Assembly: GCF_050859025.1 (NCBI RefSeq)
Contig: NZ_CP138200.1
Span: 4,960,001-5,024,000 of the forward strand
Length of the DNA: 64,000 nucleotides
Direction: 5' to 3'
Origin: Wukongibacter sp050859025
GTDB lineage: Bacteria; Bacillota; Clostridia; Peptostreptococcales; Caminicellaceae
The stretch's first letter is position 1; every line of letters begins with the position of its first letter. Made by a program: the position numbers and the translations under genes. Positions 34,061 through 41,641 of the stretch are shown here, piece by piece. The notes beneath the pieces were generated by a model, which made no database searches, was not told where the DNA came from, and saw nothing but the letters and a program-made list of their open reading frames with translations.

Positions 34061-36340
34061 TTATATTTTGAATTGAGATACAACTTCTATTAATTTATTT
34101 GAATTCTCTGCTAAGCTTTCAGCCGTTGCTGCCGTTTCTTCACTACCCGAAGATACTTCCCCACTCATATGATTGATATTTTCAGTTGTCGCTAATATTT
34201 CTTGACTTGCTGCTGCCTGTTGTTCAGCTGCACTAGCGACTTCTTGAGATATTGAGCTTAAATTTTCCACTGTACCAACTACGAAATCAATTGACTTTAT
34301 TTGATATTGAACTGCTGTTGAAACTTGAGTAGATAGTTCATTAACCTTCTCGATAGCCTCCATAATAGACTTACTTGCTATGGTCTGTTCTTCTGTCGAT
34401 AGTGCTATTTCTTTAATTAATCTCGTTGTGACATTTATAGCTTCAAATATTTTATCTAAGGCTATTCCTGTACCCTTTACTAAGTTTACTCCATTATCAA
34501 CCTGCTTTGCTCCTTCATTTGCTGTACTAACTGCATTATCAACCTGCTCCTGTATTCTTCTGATTAGATCCGTTATGTCCTTAGTAGCTTCGCCAGATTT
34601 TTCTGCCAAGGCTCCTATTGCCCCTGCTACAACGGCAAATCCTTTTCCATGTTCTCCTGCTCTAGCTGCTTCAATTGATGCATTAAGAGCCAATAGGTTG
34701 GTTTGCTCAGCAATATCGTCAATTACCTCAACTATATCACCTATCTGTACCGCAGCTTTGCCCAATCCTTTTATTACCTCCGTTAAGTTATCCATACCCC
34801 TATTTATATTATCCATCTCAGTAATTGTATTACTTACTGCCTTCTTTCCTTCATCGGCAATCTTTACTGTTTTCTCTGCTTCTTTACTAGCGTTGTTCGA
34901 ATTACTTGCAACGAATTCTATAGATGTGTTCATTTGTTTTATTGCGCCCATAATATCTACTATATTTTCTACAGTGGATTGCGTACTTTCTTCTACATCA
35001 TTCGAAGTCTTTCTCAGTTGGATTACGGAATTATTTATGTCACTTGTATTATGAGCCATTTCACTTGCACTATCAGCAACCTCACCTACTGATCTACTCA
35101 TTTCATTCATTGTGTTTGTTAATTCCCCTATAAGAGTAGATTGATTTTGAGCTGAAGACGCCATTTCCTCAGAAATGCTGCTCGTTTCCTGAGATGAATT
35201 CCCTAGCTCATTTGCAGTTGCTAGGACCTCTTCCATCGCATTTTTTTGTCCATTTATCATATTATTGAAGCTGATTGCTAAATCTCCTATTTCGTCTCTT
35301 GTTTTTATATCAGCGGTTATAGTCAGATCTCCATTCTCAGCCTTTGACATCAAGTTCATTAGTGTCTTAATAGGATTAGTTATTTGTCTAGAAACATAGT
35401 AAGCTACCAATATTCCCAGTAGTATACTAGCTATTGATATGATTAATGTCTTATTTCTAATATCTATTGCAGTTTCCATATACTCCTTCACTGGTATATT
35501 TACAGCTATTGACCAGTTTCCAACAGGCTTATACATATTAAGCTTATATACACCCTCATATGTATAGAAGCCATGATCTTCTTCCCCGTTTATCATCCGT
35601 TTAACCTGTTCATTTAACTCCATGCTATTGCTTGATCCTAAATTTTCCTTTAGAATTTTATCTTCATTTGGATGCTGAAGAACCAATCCCTTTGAATCTA
35701 TCATATAGGCATATCCAGTTTCCCCTATACTAATATCCTTAACAATATTTGATATACTCTCAAATTTCGTTACTATCCCTATTACACCTACTATTTCTTG
35801 GCTACTCGTTCTTAGTGGTATGCTATGAACAGTTACAGGACTATTTGTACCCTTAGACATTACAACTTCATTCCAATAACTCTTACCTGTTATACTTTGT
35901 CTGAAATATTCTCTATTAGCCACATCTACTCCAATATTTGTGCTATCATTTGAATCAAGTATCACTACCCCACTACTATTTATAACTATTATTTCTTCAG
36001 ATATATCTTCAATGGCTCCTCTAAATTCCCTTAAAGTCTTTTGAGCCAATTTCTGGGTCTCACTACTTACCTCGCCCCTCTTAACCTCATCTGAGTATTC
36101 TATAATAGATGGTAATTGACTTAATGTATTACCAAGTTTTTCAATATTATCCATTTCAAGTTCTACCTTGTCTACTATTCCATTTAGTTCAGTTTTTAAA
36201 TTGGTTTCGGCCTCTTGCTTTAGGCTGCTACTGGTACTTCTATAGGAGTAAAATCCTACTGCCGAAACCGGTATAATAATTAGTATTAAAAAATAAATCA
36301 TTAGTTTAGCCATTAATCTAAGACCCTTTTTAGTTTTCAT
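34061..36340 (-). CDS. Methyl-accepting chemotaxis protein with double-Cache sensor
   Basis: A 759-residue receptor. A first membrane helix lies at about 10-30, followed by an extracellular dCache domain to about 290 (its central strands include YREFFRQS-like and GVIGIVTKFESI segments), a second membrane helix near 300-320, a HAMP domain (RQITNPIKTLMNLM) and a long cytoplasmic coiled coil. The hairpin tip is EVIDDIAEQTNLLALNASIE near 555, the site that binds CheW and CheA. dCache sensors usually bind amino acids or other small metabolites. It is the only receptor in the operon, so it probably feeds the neighbouring CheW/CheA. Confidence 0.92.
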   Translation of the reverse strand: MKTKKGLRLMAKLMIYFLILIIIPVSAVGFYSYRSTSSSLKQEAETNLKTELNGIVDKVELEMDNIEKLGNTLSQLPSIIEYSDEVKRGEVSSETQKLAQKTLREFRGAIEDISEEIIVINSSGVVILDSNDSTNIGVDVANREYFRQSITGKSYWNEVVMSKGTNSPVTVHSIPLRTSSQEIVGVIGIVTKFESISNIVKDISIGETGYAYMIDSKGLVLQHPNEDKILKENLGSSNSMELNEQVKRMINGEEDHGFYTYEGVYKLNMYKPVGNWSIAVNIPVKEYMETAIDIRNKTLIISIASILLGILVAYYVSRQITNPIKTLMNLMSKAENGDLTITADIKTRDEIGDLAISFNNMINGQKNAMEEVLATANELGNSSQETSSISEEMASSAQNQSTLIGELTNTMNEMSRSVGEVADSASEMAHNTSDINNSVIQLRKTSNDVEESTQSTVENIVDIMGAIKQMNTSIEFVASNSNNASKEAEKTVKIADEGKKAVSNTITEMDNINRGMDNLTEVIKGLGKAAVQIGDIVEVIDDIAEQTNLLALNASIEAARAGEHGKGFAVVAGAIGALAEKSGEATKDITDLIRRIQEQVDNAVSTANEGAKQVDNGVNLVKGTGIALDKIFEAINVTTRLIKEIALSTEEQTIASKSIMEAIEKVNELSTQVSTAVQYQIKSIDFVVGTVENLSSISQEVASAAEQQAAASQEILATTENINHMSGEVSSGSEETAATAESLAENSNKLIEVVSQFKI

Positions 36341-36355
36341 GCTATTGCCTCCTTT

Positions 36356-36805
36356 TTAAAAATTCATTTGTTCCACTTCTGTCAGATCCTTTACTACCTT
36401 TGACATAATATCAACGGCTCTTTCATAGGTTCTTAAAACCTCCTTTTGCTCTGTAAATTCTCTTATGCATTCTAATAAAAAGATTTCATTATCCATTTCC
36501 AATATGGTAGTTTGAATATCAACATCAATTAGGCTTTCTTCCTTAGTTTTATGTTTAGTTATAATTCTATGATTCTTTTGTTCGTTAAAAAAATACTTCA
36601 TGATCACATCTACCATTTGCTTTTCATTTTCTGGTACCTTTAAGTCTTTCATATAAAGATTTTTAAATTCTTCTTTGCTATACCCATATAGATTGACAGC
36701 CTGATTATTAACAAAAACTACCTTACATTTTTCATTAAAAATAAGTATTGGTATAGGCAAATAGTTAAAAATTCTGATATCACTCCACGTCATCTCTCTG
36801 GACAT
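36356..36805 (-). CDS. PAS-domain protein upstream of the MCP
   Basis: A 149-residue soluble protein with one PAS domain (residues 12-120: PIPILIFNEKCKVVFVNNQA, then LYGYSKEEF) and a short helical tail. No output domain is present. A strong AAGGAGGAGG precedes the ATG. It begins the contiguous chemosensory operon and has a second PAS-only protein as counterpart at the operon end. It may act as a cytosolic sensor for the array or for the RsbU-like phosphatase. Confidence 0.75.
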   Translation of the reverse strand: MSREMTWSDIRIFNYLPIPILIFNEKCKVVFVNNQAVNLYGYSKEEFKNLYMKDLKVPENEKQMVDVIMKYFFNEQKNHRIITKHKTKEESLIDVDIQTTILEMDNEIFLLECIREFTEQKEVLRTYERAVDIMSKVVKDLTEVEQMNF

Positions 36806-36856
36806 GTTTCCTCCTCCTTAGCCGATTTATACAAATCAATTAGCTTGTTTAGTAAA

Positions 36857-36897
36857 AACTCAGGTATACCTACCCCTTCGTTTTAATACAATTTCTC
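36857..36897 (+). repeat. Short degenerate repeat, copy 2
   Basis: AACTCAGG, spacer, CCTTCGTTTT and a T-rich end, related to 6717-6760 and 38018-38059. It runs into a perfect hairpin AATTTCTC / GAGAAATT (36890-36908). Confidence 0.35.
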
Positions 36898-37021
36898 TTA
36901 GAGAAATTATTCCAACAAAAAAACCAGCATAATATACGGTATCAGATTTGATATCCGCTACTATCCCGGTGTACCTCAAGCCAAAATTTTATCCTTCTCT
37001 TGTCAATCAGTCCTGCCAGAT

Positions 37022-37384
37022 TTATTCAATTATTAATGTTAATTTAGCCATATCTTCAACTGGGTTTCTATAGGCGAAAAGAAATTTAACATCCTTTTCC
37101 ATTATCTCTGAAATGTAGCCTTCTATAATGCTTATATTTTTAGCAAACCATCTTTCTCTTATTTCATTAACAAATCTAATATCTTCAGCTTCCTTGTTTC
37201 CCAATAAACTTTTTTCTATATCAACAAGATATCCATTAAACTCTACTTCGATAATGTCCTCTAAAATTTTCACCTTAATATTTTTAGGCCCTCTGCCAAG
37301 TTTATTCTTCATAAAATTCGACATAAAACTAATTATCTTATTTTGTTGCTTTATTCTTTTAGCCTTAAAGGGTGCAACCCCCAT
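37022..37384 (-). CDS. DUF2294 (MpsC-like) protein
   Basis: A 120-residue protein of the DUF2294/PF10057 family. Features are an N-terminal helical stretch, GRGPKNIKVKILEDIIEVEF near residue 30 and a C-terminal FAYRNPVEDMAKLTLIIE strand. Related domains are called MpsC in a bicarbonate-uptake or membrane-potential system, while others are stand-alone proteins of unknown role. Here it is the first gene after a c-di-GMP riboswitch and lies 216 bases ahead of the chemosensory operon on the same strand. There is no strong terminator between them, so it may be co-transcribed with the operon. Confidence 0.75.
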   Translation of the reverse strand: MGVAPFKAKRIKQQNKIISFMSNFMKNKLGRGPKNIKVKILEDIIEVEFNGYLVDIEKSLLGNKEAEDIRFVNEIRERWFAKNISIIEGYISEIMEKDVKFLFAYRNPVEDMAKLTLIIE

Positions 37385-37545
37385 AGAATCACACCTTTAC
37401 TATAAATTTTTGATAAGGTAATTATACAATCTTCTCAAAGTTCTTTAAACTAGGTTATTATATATGGAGAACTTGATAGATTCATTAGATACCAAGGTAT
37501 GCAAAAAGATTTAAAATTTTCTATGTTCAATCTTAGCTTAAATAT

Positions 37546-37577
37546 AAAAGGCATCCATGATTTCACGGATGCCTTTT
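37546..37577 (-). terminator. Terminator of the c-di-GMP riboswitch
   Basis: Stem GGCATCC / GGATGCC extended by A-T pairs, with T-runs on both strands, located between the aptamer and the DUF2294 gene. It is the probable expression platform of the switch. Confidence 0.85.
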
Positions 37578-37629
37578 TGGACATAACAATTAATGGGTGT
37601 CTTTTACTTTTGCTAACCCACATATGTTA

Positions 37630-37725
37630 ATATTACTTCGGCAACCTGTCAATCATAGGATATTCTCCCTTAGACACATGGCTTTGCGTCCTTACCTTTC
37701 GATAAGTTTGCCATTATCGTTTCAA
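37630..37725 (-). promoter_or_regulatory. c-di-GMP-I (GEMM) riboswitch
   Basis: Read on the minus strand, the conserved parts occur in order: GGCAAAC, the tetraloop GAAAGGT, GGACGCAAAGCC with the nearly invariant GCAAAGCC, the second stem with CTAAGGGAG, and the closing GACAGGTTGCCG. These match the GEMM-I aptamer for cyclic di-GMP. A near-consensus promoter lies upstream and a terminator downstream. It should tune the DUF2294 gene and perhaps the chemosensory operon to c-di-GMP. On- or off-switching cannot be told without antiterminator modelling. Confidence 0.93.
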
Positions 37726-37794
37726 TTTCTATTCTATTATTTATATATATGCATAAACCCTTTATAGGTCCTTTGTACTATTTAGTCTAATTAA

Positions 37795-37823
37795 AATATA
37801 TACGATTTAATGTTTATTGTCAA
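37795..37823 (-). promoter_or_regulatory. Promoter of the c-di-GMP riboswitch transcript
   Basis: On the minus strand TTGACA (37818-37823) and TATATT (37795-37800) are separated by exactly 17 bases, about 70 bases ahead of the aptamer. Confidence 0.75.
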
Positions 37824-38017
37824 CAATTTTCCCCAAAGTTAGACCTTATTTTAACATATTATTGCATATAATTATTTTTTTATGCGAATTACGACATTAA
37901 ACTGCGAATTTCGACTTTCAAGGCCACTATAAGCTATTAAACCTTTTGTTTGCCTTCTTTTAAGAGTTTTTTATTGCTTATAAAACACTTATAATATATT
38001 GTAACACCAGTAATAAG

Positions 38018-38059
38018 AACTCAGGATTATCGCTCCTTCGTTTTGGTCAGATTTTTCTT
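38018..38059 (+). repeat. Short degenerate repeat, copy 3
   Basis: AACTCAGG, spacer, CCTTCGTTTTGGTCAG and a T-rich tail, related to 6717-6760 and 36857-36897. Confidence 0.4.
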
Positions 38060-38062
38060 TTT

Positions 38063-38099
38063 AAAAAAATTAGCCAGCATTAAAAATGCTGACTAATTT
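38063..38099 (-). terminator. Terminator of the nfu gene
   Basis: On the minus strand, stem TTAGTCAGCATT / AATGCTGGCTAA (one mismatch) is followed by seven T residues, just after the Nfu stop codon. Confidence 0.88.
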
Positions 38100-38105
38100 C
38101 TTAAT

Positions 38106-38324
38106 CTATACACCAACTACTTCTTTTACTTCAGGTATCTCTTGTTTTAAAATTCTCTCTATTACCATTTTTAATGTCATAGTTGCTCCTGGACAACCTC
38201 CACATGCACCTTGTAATTGAACCTTAACAACTCCATCATCAAAGCTTACAAATTTAACATCTCCACCATCTCTTTGAAGCATAGGACGCACTTTTTCTAA
38301 TGTCTCAATTATTTTATTCTCCAC
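38106..38324 (-). CDS. NifU/Nfu-type iron-sulfur scaffold protein
   Basis: A 72-residue stand-alone Nfu domain that holds and transfers a [4Fe-4S] cluster. The CxxC ligand pair is in GACGGCPGATMTLK (residues 40-53). The start is a GTG at 38324 nine bases after AGAGGAGG. It is a single gene with its own terminator, as is usual in Clostridia. Confidence 0.92.
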   Translation of the reverse strand: MENKIIETLEKVRPMLQRDGGDVKFVSFDDGVVKVQLQGACGGCPGATMTLKMVIERILKQEIPEVKEVVGV

Positions 38325-38602
38325 TTTTAATCCTCCTCTATTTTACTTTCAATTTTCTACAGAACTATTTTTGTTGCCAGTTCCTATAAAATCGTAAGTA
38401 TTTATCTTATATATTGTACCCTATTTTCTCTTTTTTGTGGAGTATTTCTTGTTCTTACTTCTTTATAGATCATTGACTTAAAATATATATTATATAAGTT
38501 TTCCTAGTATCTATATATATTAAAAATAAAAACAAATCCATTAAAAGTGCTAAAAGAAAATATTATTATACACTTTTTAAGGAACTAGAGCAGTGGTTTA
38601 AA

Positions 38603-38932
38603 TTATCCTAATCTATCTCCATTTTTAACTAGTTGTTCCGGTTGAATCAATACCACCCCTTGCTCTGAATATGTACCTAATATTAAAGCCTCCGACATAA
38701 AGTCTCCGATTTGTTTCTTAGGGAAATTAACCACTCCTAAAACTTGTCTACCTATAAGGGCTTCAATTTTATAGCATTTAGTAATCTGAGCACTTGATTT
38801 CCTTATGCCAATTTCCTCTCCAAAATCAACCCATACTTTATATGCTGGTTTTCTTGCCTTTTCAAAAACCTTTGCATCTATAATTTCTCCAACTCTTATA
38901 TCTAGCTTCATGAAATCATCAAAAGTAATCAT
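38603..38932 (-). CDS. csaA: CsaA-type tRNA-binding domain / chaperone
   Basis: A 109-residue protein made of one OB-fold tRNA-binding domain like the C-terminus of MetRS. Motifs DIRVGEIIDAKVFEKARKPA and the late VVNFPKKQIGDFMSEALILG fit CsaA, which binds unfolded or pre-secretory proteins and tRNA. The start has GAGGAGGG. It is a single-gene unit. Confidence 0.92.
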   Translation of the reverse strand: MITFDDFMKLDIRVGEIIDAKVFEKARKPAYKVWVDFGEEIGIRKSSAQITKCYKIEALIGRQVLGVVNFPKKQIGDFMSEALILGTYSEQGVVLIQPEQLVKNGDRLG

Positions 38933-39070
38933 CTTAATACCCTCCTCATCAATCTTTCAAGATAAATTAAATAGAGAACCATATCTAAAATACAGTTCTC
39001 TTAGGTATTATTATATATCTATTTCCTGTTAAATATTTTCCTAAATCATGTTATTTTTTAGCCGATTTTT

Positions 39071-39796
39071 TTATTTTGTACTTCTATTTAATATTTCTAA
39101 AACCTTTTCTTTTGAAATCTTCCATTTATCTTCTAATGATTGTATTAAATCATCTGAAAATACTACTCCTTTATATTGTTCCCACCTTTCCATTTCCTCA
39201 ACATATTCTTGAAGAGCTTCTTCAGGTGAGACTATATCTTTGTACACAATTCTTTCAACATTTATATCTAAGAATTTTTTCATAAAAGATCTAACACAAT
39301 CATCTACTGCTCCTTTATCTATCCCCCCTCCAGGATGCCATATCTCCATTGATCGTGGTTTGACATTCATCTCATTTCGTTCAGCCTCGAAAGGTACCTC
39401 ATAGAAGTCTTTATAATTTGGATTATCATAATAGTAATGATACTTAATCTCGTCATCTTTTAAAAAGCCTTTAATTTCTTTCACAAAACTCATTTCGTCT
39501 GGATCATTCTCTAACTCTTCTAAACCGTGTTCAAGATATGATCTAGCACAAATACAAATCCATCCAAGCTTTTTAAATCTATTTCCATCCTTTACATATA
39601 TGCCAATGTCTTCCCAACCGGTTTTTTCACTAAATCCATAGTTTCCCCACCAATAATTTAAACTCGTAACAGCAATATAAATTATGTTTCTACCTGTTTT
39701 ATCAACTTTTTTAATTGTATTATTATATCTTAGTCTTCGAATATTTGAAATTAAAGAATTTACAATTTTCCACACCTTTAAGGTTCCCCTTATCAT
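39071..39796 (-). CDS. Uncharacterised 241-residue protein
   Basis: No family recognised. The protein is soluble and rich in aromatic and acidic residues (NYWWGNYGFSEKTGWEDIG near 47; YHYYYDNPNYKDFYEVP near 117), with no signal peptide and no obvious catalytic motif. The C-terminus is helical and acidic. No clear ribosome binding site precedes the ATG at 39796, which is 25 bases after the membrane gene's stop, so translation may be coupled. It appears to be the third gene of an uncharacterised trio with the membrane protein and the zinc-ribbon protein upstream. Confidence 0.6.
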   Translation of the reverse strand: MIRGTLKVWKIVNSLISNIRRLRYNNTIKKVDKTGRNIIYIAVTSLNYWWGNYGFSEKTGWEDIGIYVKDGNRFKKLGWICICARSYLEHGLEELENDPDEMSFVKEIKGFLKDDEIKYHYYYDNPNYKDFYEVPFEAERNEMNVKPRSMEIWHPGGGIDKGAVDDCVRSFMKKFLDINVERIVYKDIVSPEEALQEYVEEMERWEQYKGVVFSDDLIQSLEDKWKISKEKVLEILNRSTK

Positions 39797-39821
39797 TACA
39801 TTTTACTATAAAAGACCTAGG

Positions 39822-40700
39822 TTATTCATAACGCACATCAAATAAATAGTAATGGTCATCTGCTGAACTATAGCTATACTCTCCTGTTTGCTTCATGCCG
39901 AAGGTTACAATCCAATAGCATTCAACTGGCAATTCTCCTGTTAATGGTACAATCTTATTTTCTTCAACAATAAAATTCTTTCCATTACAGGCTCCAAAGC
40001 TGCCCCATTCTCCACTCCTTAAACTGTAATAGGAGAAATTACCTTTAGGAGTTAAATCCTCTATTTTAATCTGGTCTAGCATCTCGAATAACCTCTTTGC
40101 ACTTATTAACCTATCATACTGGAGCCATTCCTCTATCTCTACTGCCCTTACGCTAAACTTCTTATTTCCTTCATGAAAACTAATCCTTGCATGGTGTAAT
40201 TTGCCTTCTTTTCTCCACGTTACTTCATAGTTTAATCTTTTTAATTCTCCATCTTCCTCATAATCAATATCTAAATCCTCTACCCTTACCCTACTCATGG
40301 CATTCTCATTTAGCTCAAGTCTTTCAGCAACCTCTTTCCAGTGGCTTTGAAAGTCTAGTTTATATACATTGGTTGTAGCAATCTCTACATATCGTGTACG
40401 TTCATAATATGACTCACCAACAACAGGAATTATCAATGTTAACACTAAGGCAACCAAGCCAAGAACTGCTGCATACCGTTTACCTCTTAGGTTTTTTTGA
40501 GGACTACGTAAAAACAAGAAAAAAATAATAAACCCAAGGGGCATATGTATTGTATTGAAGGAAAATCGAAAGGTTCCAAGCAGGTAATAACCCATAATTT
40601 TCAAAACATAATAAGGCTCCTCGTCGTCCTTTATTTTGACCATAATAAAAATAATGCTTGCTATAAAAAACAAGCTAGTTGTCCAATTAATCCATCTCAT
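39822..40700 (-). CDS. Uncharacterised membrane protein
   Basis: A 292-residue protein. The first 100 residues carry about four hydrophobic helices (LFFIASIIFIMVKI; MPLGFIIFFLFL; AVLGLVALVLTLIIPVVG). The remaining 190 residues are a soluble, probably extracytoplasmic domain rich in W, Y and E (KLDFQSHWKEVAERLELNEN; MKQTGEYSYSSADDHYYLFD). No domain family is recognised. It lies 13 bases after the zinc-ribbon gene and 25 bases before the 241-residue gene, so a three-gene operon is likely. Confidence 0.65.
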   Translation of the reverse strand: MRWINWTTSLFFIASIIFIMVKIKDDEEPYYVLKIMGYYLLGTFRFSFNTIHMPLGFIIFFLFLRSPQKNLRGKRYAAVLGLVALVLTLIIPVVGESYYERTRYVEIATTNVYKLDFQSHWKEVAERLELNENAMSRVRVEDLDIDYEEDGELKRLNYEVTWRKEGKLHHARISFHEGNKKFSVRAVEIEEWLQYDRLISAKRLFEMLDQIKIEDLTPKGNFSYYSLRSGEWGSFGACNGKNFIVEENKIVPLTGELPVECYWIVTFGMKQTGEYSYSSADDHYYLFDVRYE

Positions 40701-40713
40701 TTGAACCTATCTC

Positions 40714-40932
40714 CTACCAATCATTCCATTCATCAAAACCTTCTCGTGTTCCTGTATAGAAAAATTCTGTATGTCTACATTTAGGACAAACATATACATC
40801 AAAAATCAAATGCTCTTCAATATCAAATAATGCGCCGAAAAAACCTCTATTATTGTCTTGGGAATCAAAGCGATATTCCTTTAAGTACTGCATTTGTCCC
40901 TTACATCTTAAGCAATCAAACTGCTTTTCCAT
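40714..40932 (-). CDS. Small zinc-ribbon protein
   Basis: A 72-residue protein with two CxxC pairs, CLRC near the start and CPKC in the middle, spaced as in a zinc ribbon, and an aromatic, acidic C-terminus. I choose the ATG at 40932, which has GGGGGG ten bases upstream. An in-frame ATG 21 bases earlier overlaps the ribosome binding site. First gene of the uncharacterised trio. It could bind nucleic acid or a partner protein, and no function is known. Confidence 0.65.
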   Translation of the reverse strand: MEKQFDCLRCKGQMQYLKEYRFDSQDNNRGFFGALFDIEEHLIFDVYVCPKCRHTEFFYTGTREGFDEWNDW

Positions 40933-41079
40933 CTTAGATATTCCCCCCTTCATTATTTCAAGTAGTCTTATCCTATACTTATATTATAAATCAATTTTCC
41001 TAATTTGCAGGGTTTTATAAAGATAATTTATATTATATTAAGATTTATAAAATACCATTTAAATAGGAAATCAGAATTT

Positions 41080-41489
41080 TTACATTGATTCAGCATTCTC
41101 ATATATTCTTTTTACCTCTGCACTATCAATTAAATAGCACAAAATATATGCAATGACTATAATTTTCGGGATATCTACAAGCAATCTAGTAACAGCAAAC
41201 TTTGCTCCCAGTGATGAAAGTTCAAATAAAAACATAGGAATTTTTGTAGTAGACCATGCTCCGATAAAAATTAATGCATTGCTAAATTTAACTCCTTTTT
41301 TCATAAATACCGTTGCAATTGGGAAATGCACCATACAGTGGTCCCGCAGCTGCTGAACCTAATAAAATGGCTAGAACTATACCCCGTAATCTGAACTACC
41401 TTCACTCCTATTTCTCTATTAACAAGATATAGTATAACCATAGCAAAAGCGATAATAAGAGCAAATCTATACTTCTTTAATAAATTCAT
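41080..41489 (-). pseudogene. Permease (COG0701/ArsP-like type) broken by two frameshifts
   Basis: Three overlapping frames make one small permease. The first begins at the ATG at 41489 (MNLLKKYRFALIIAFAMV) and reads to ITGY. After a +1 shift near 41390 the sequence continues VLAILLGSAAAGPLYGAFP. After a second +1 shift near 41325 it continues IATVFMKKGVKFSNALIF to the stop at 41080. The reconstructed protein has several membrane helices and the AAGPLYGAFPIA motif of small permeases of the YraQ/ArsP type. Two independent shifts point to decay, though sequencing errors in the raw read are possible. Confidence 0.75.
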
Positions 41490-41543
41490 ATTCCACCAGC
41501 CACCTTTCCAATTACATATGCTACAAAAAAGGTATAAATAAAC

Positions 41544-41581
41544 AAAAAAATAAAGAACCCCCTTCACATAAAGAGTTCTCT
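41544..41581 (-). terminator. Terminator of the Tet(M)-like gene
   Basis: On the minus strand a stem AGAGAACTC / GGGTTCTTT (with one G-T pair) is followed by ATTTTTTT. It lies 60 bases after the GTPase stop codon. Confidence 0.65.
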
Positions 41582-41641
41582 ACAAAATAAGCTCCTTAGT
41601 AATTCTTATATTCATATTAAAGATTTTATTTCATATAATAA

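Noticed and set aside
34380..35054. A 224-codon plus-strand frame opposite the chemoreceptor
   Set aside because: It is the antisense shadow of the receptor's serine- and alanine-rich coiled coil.
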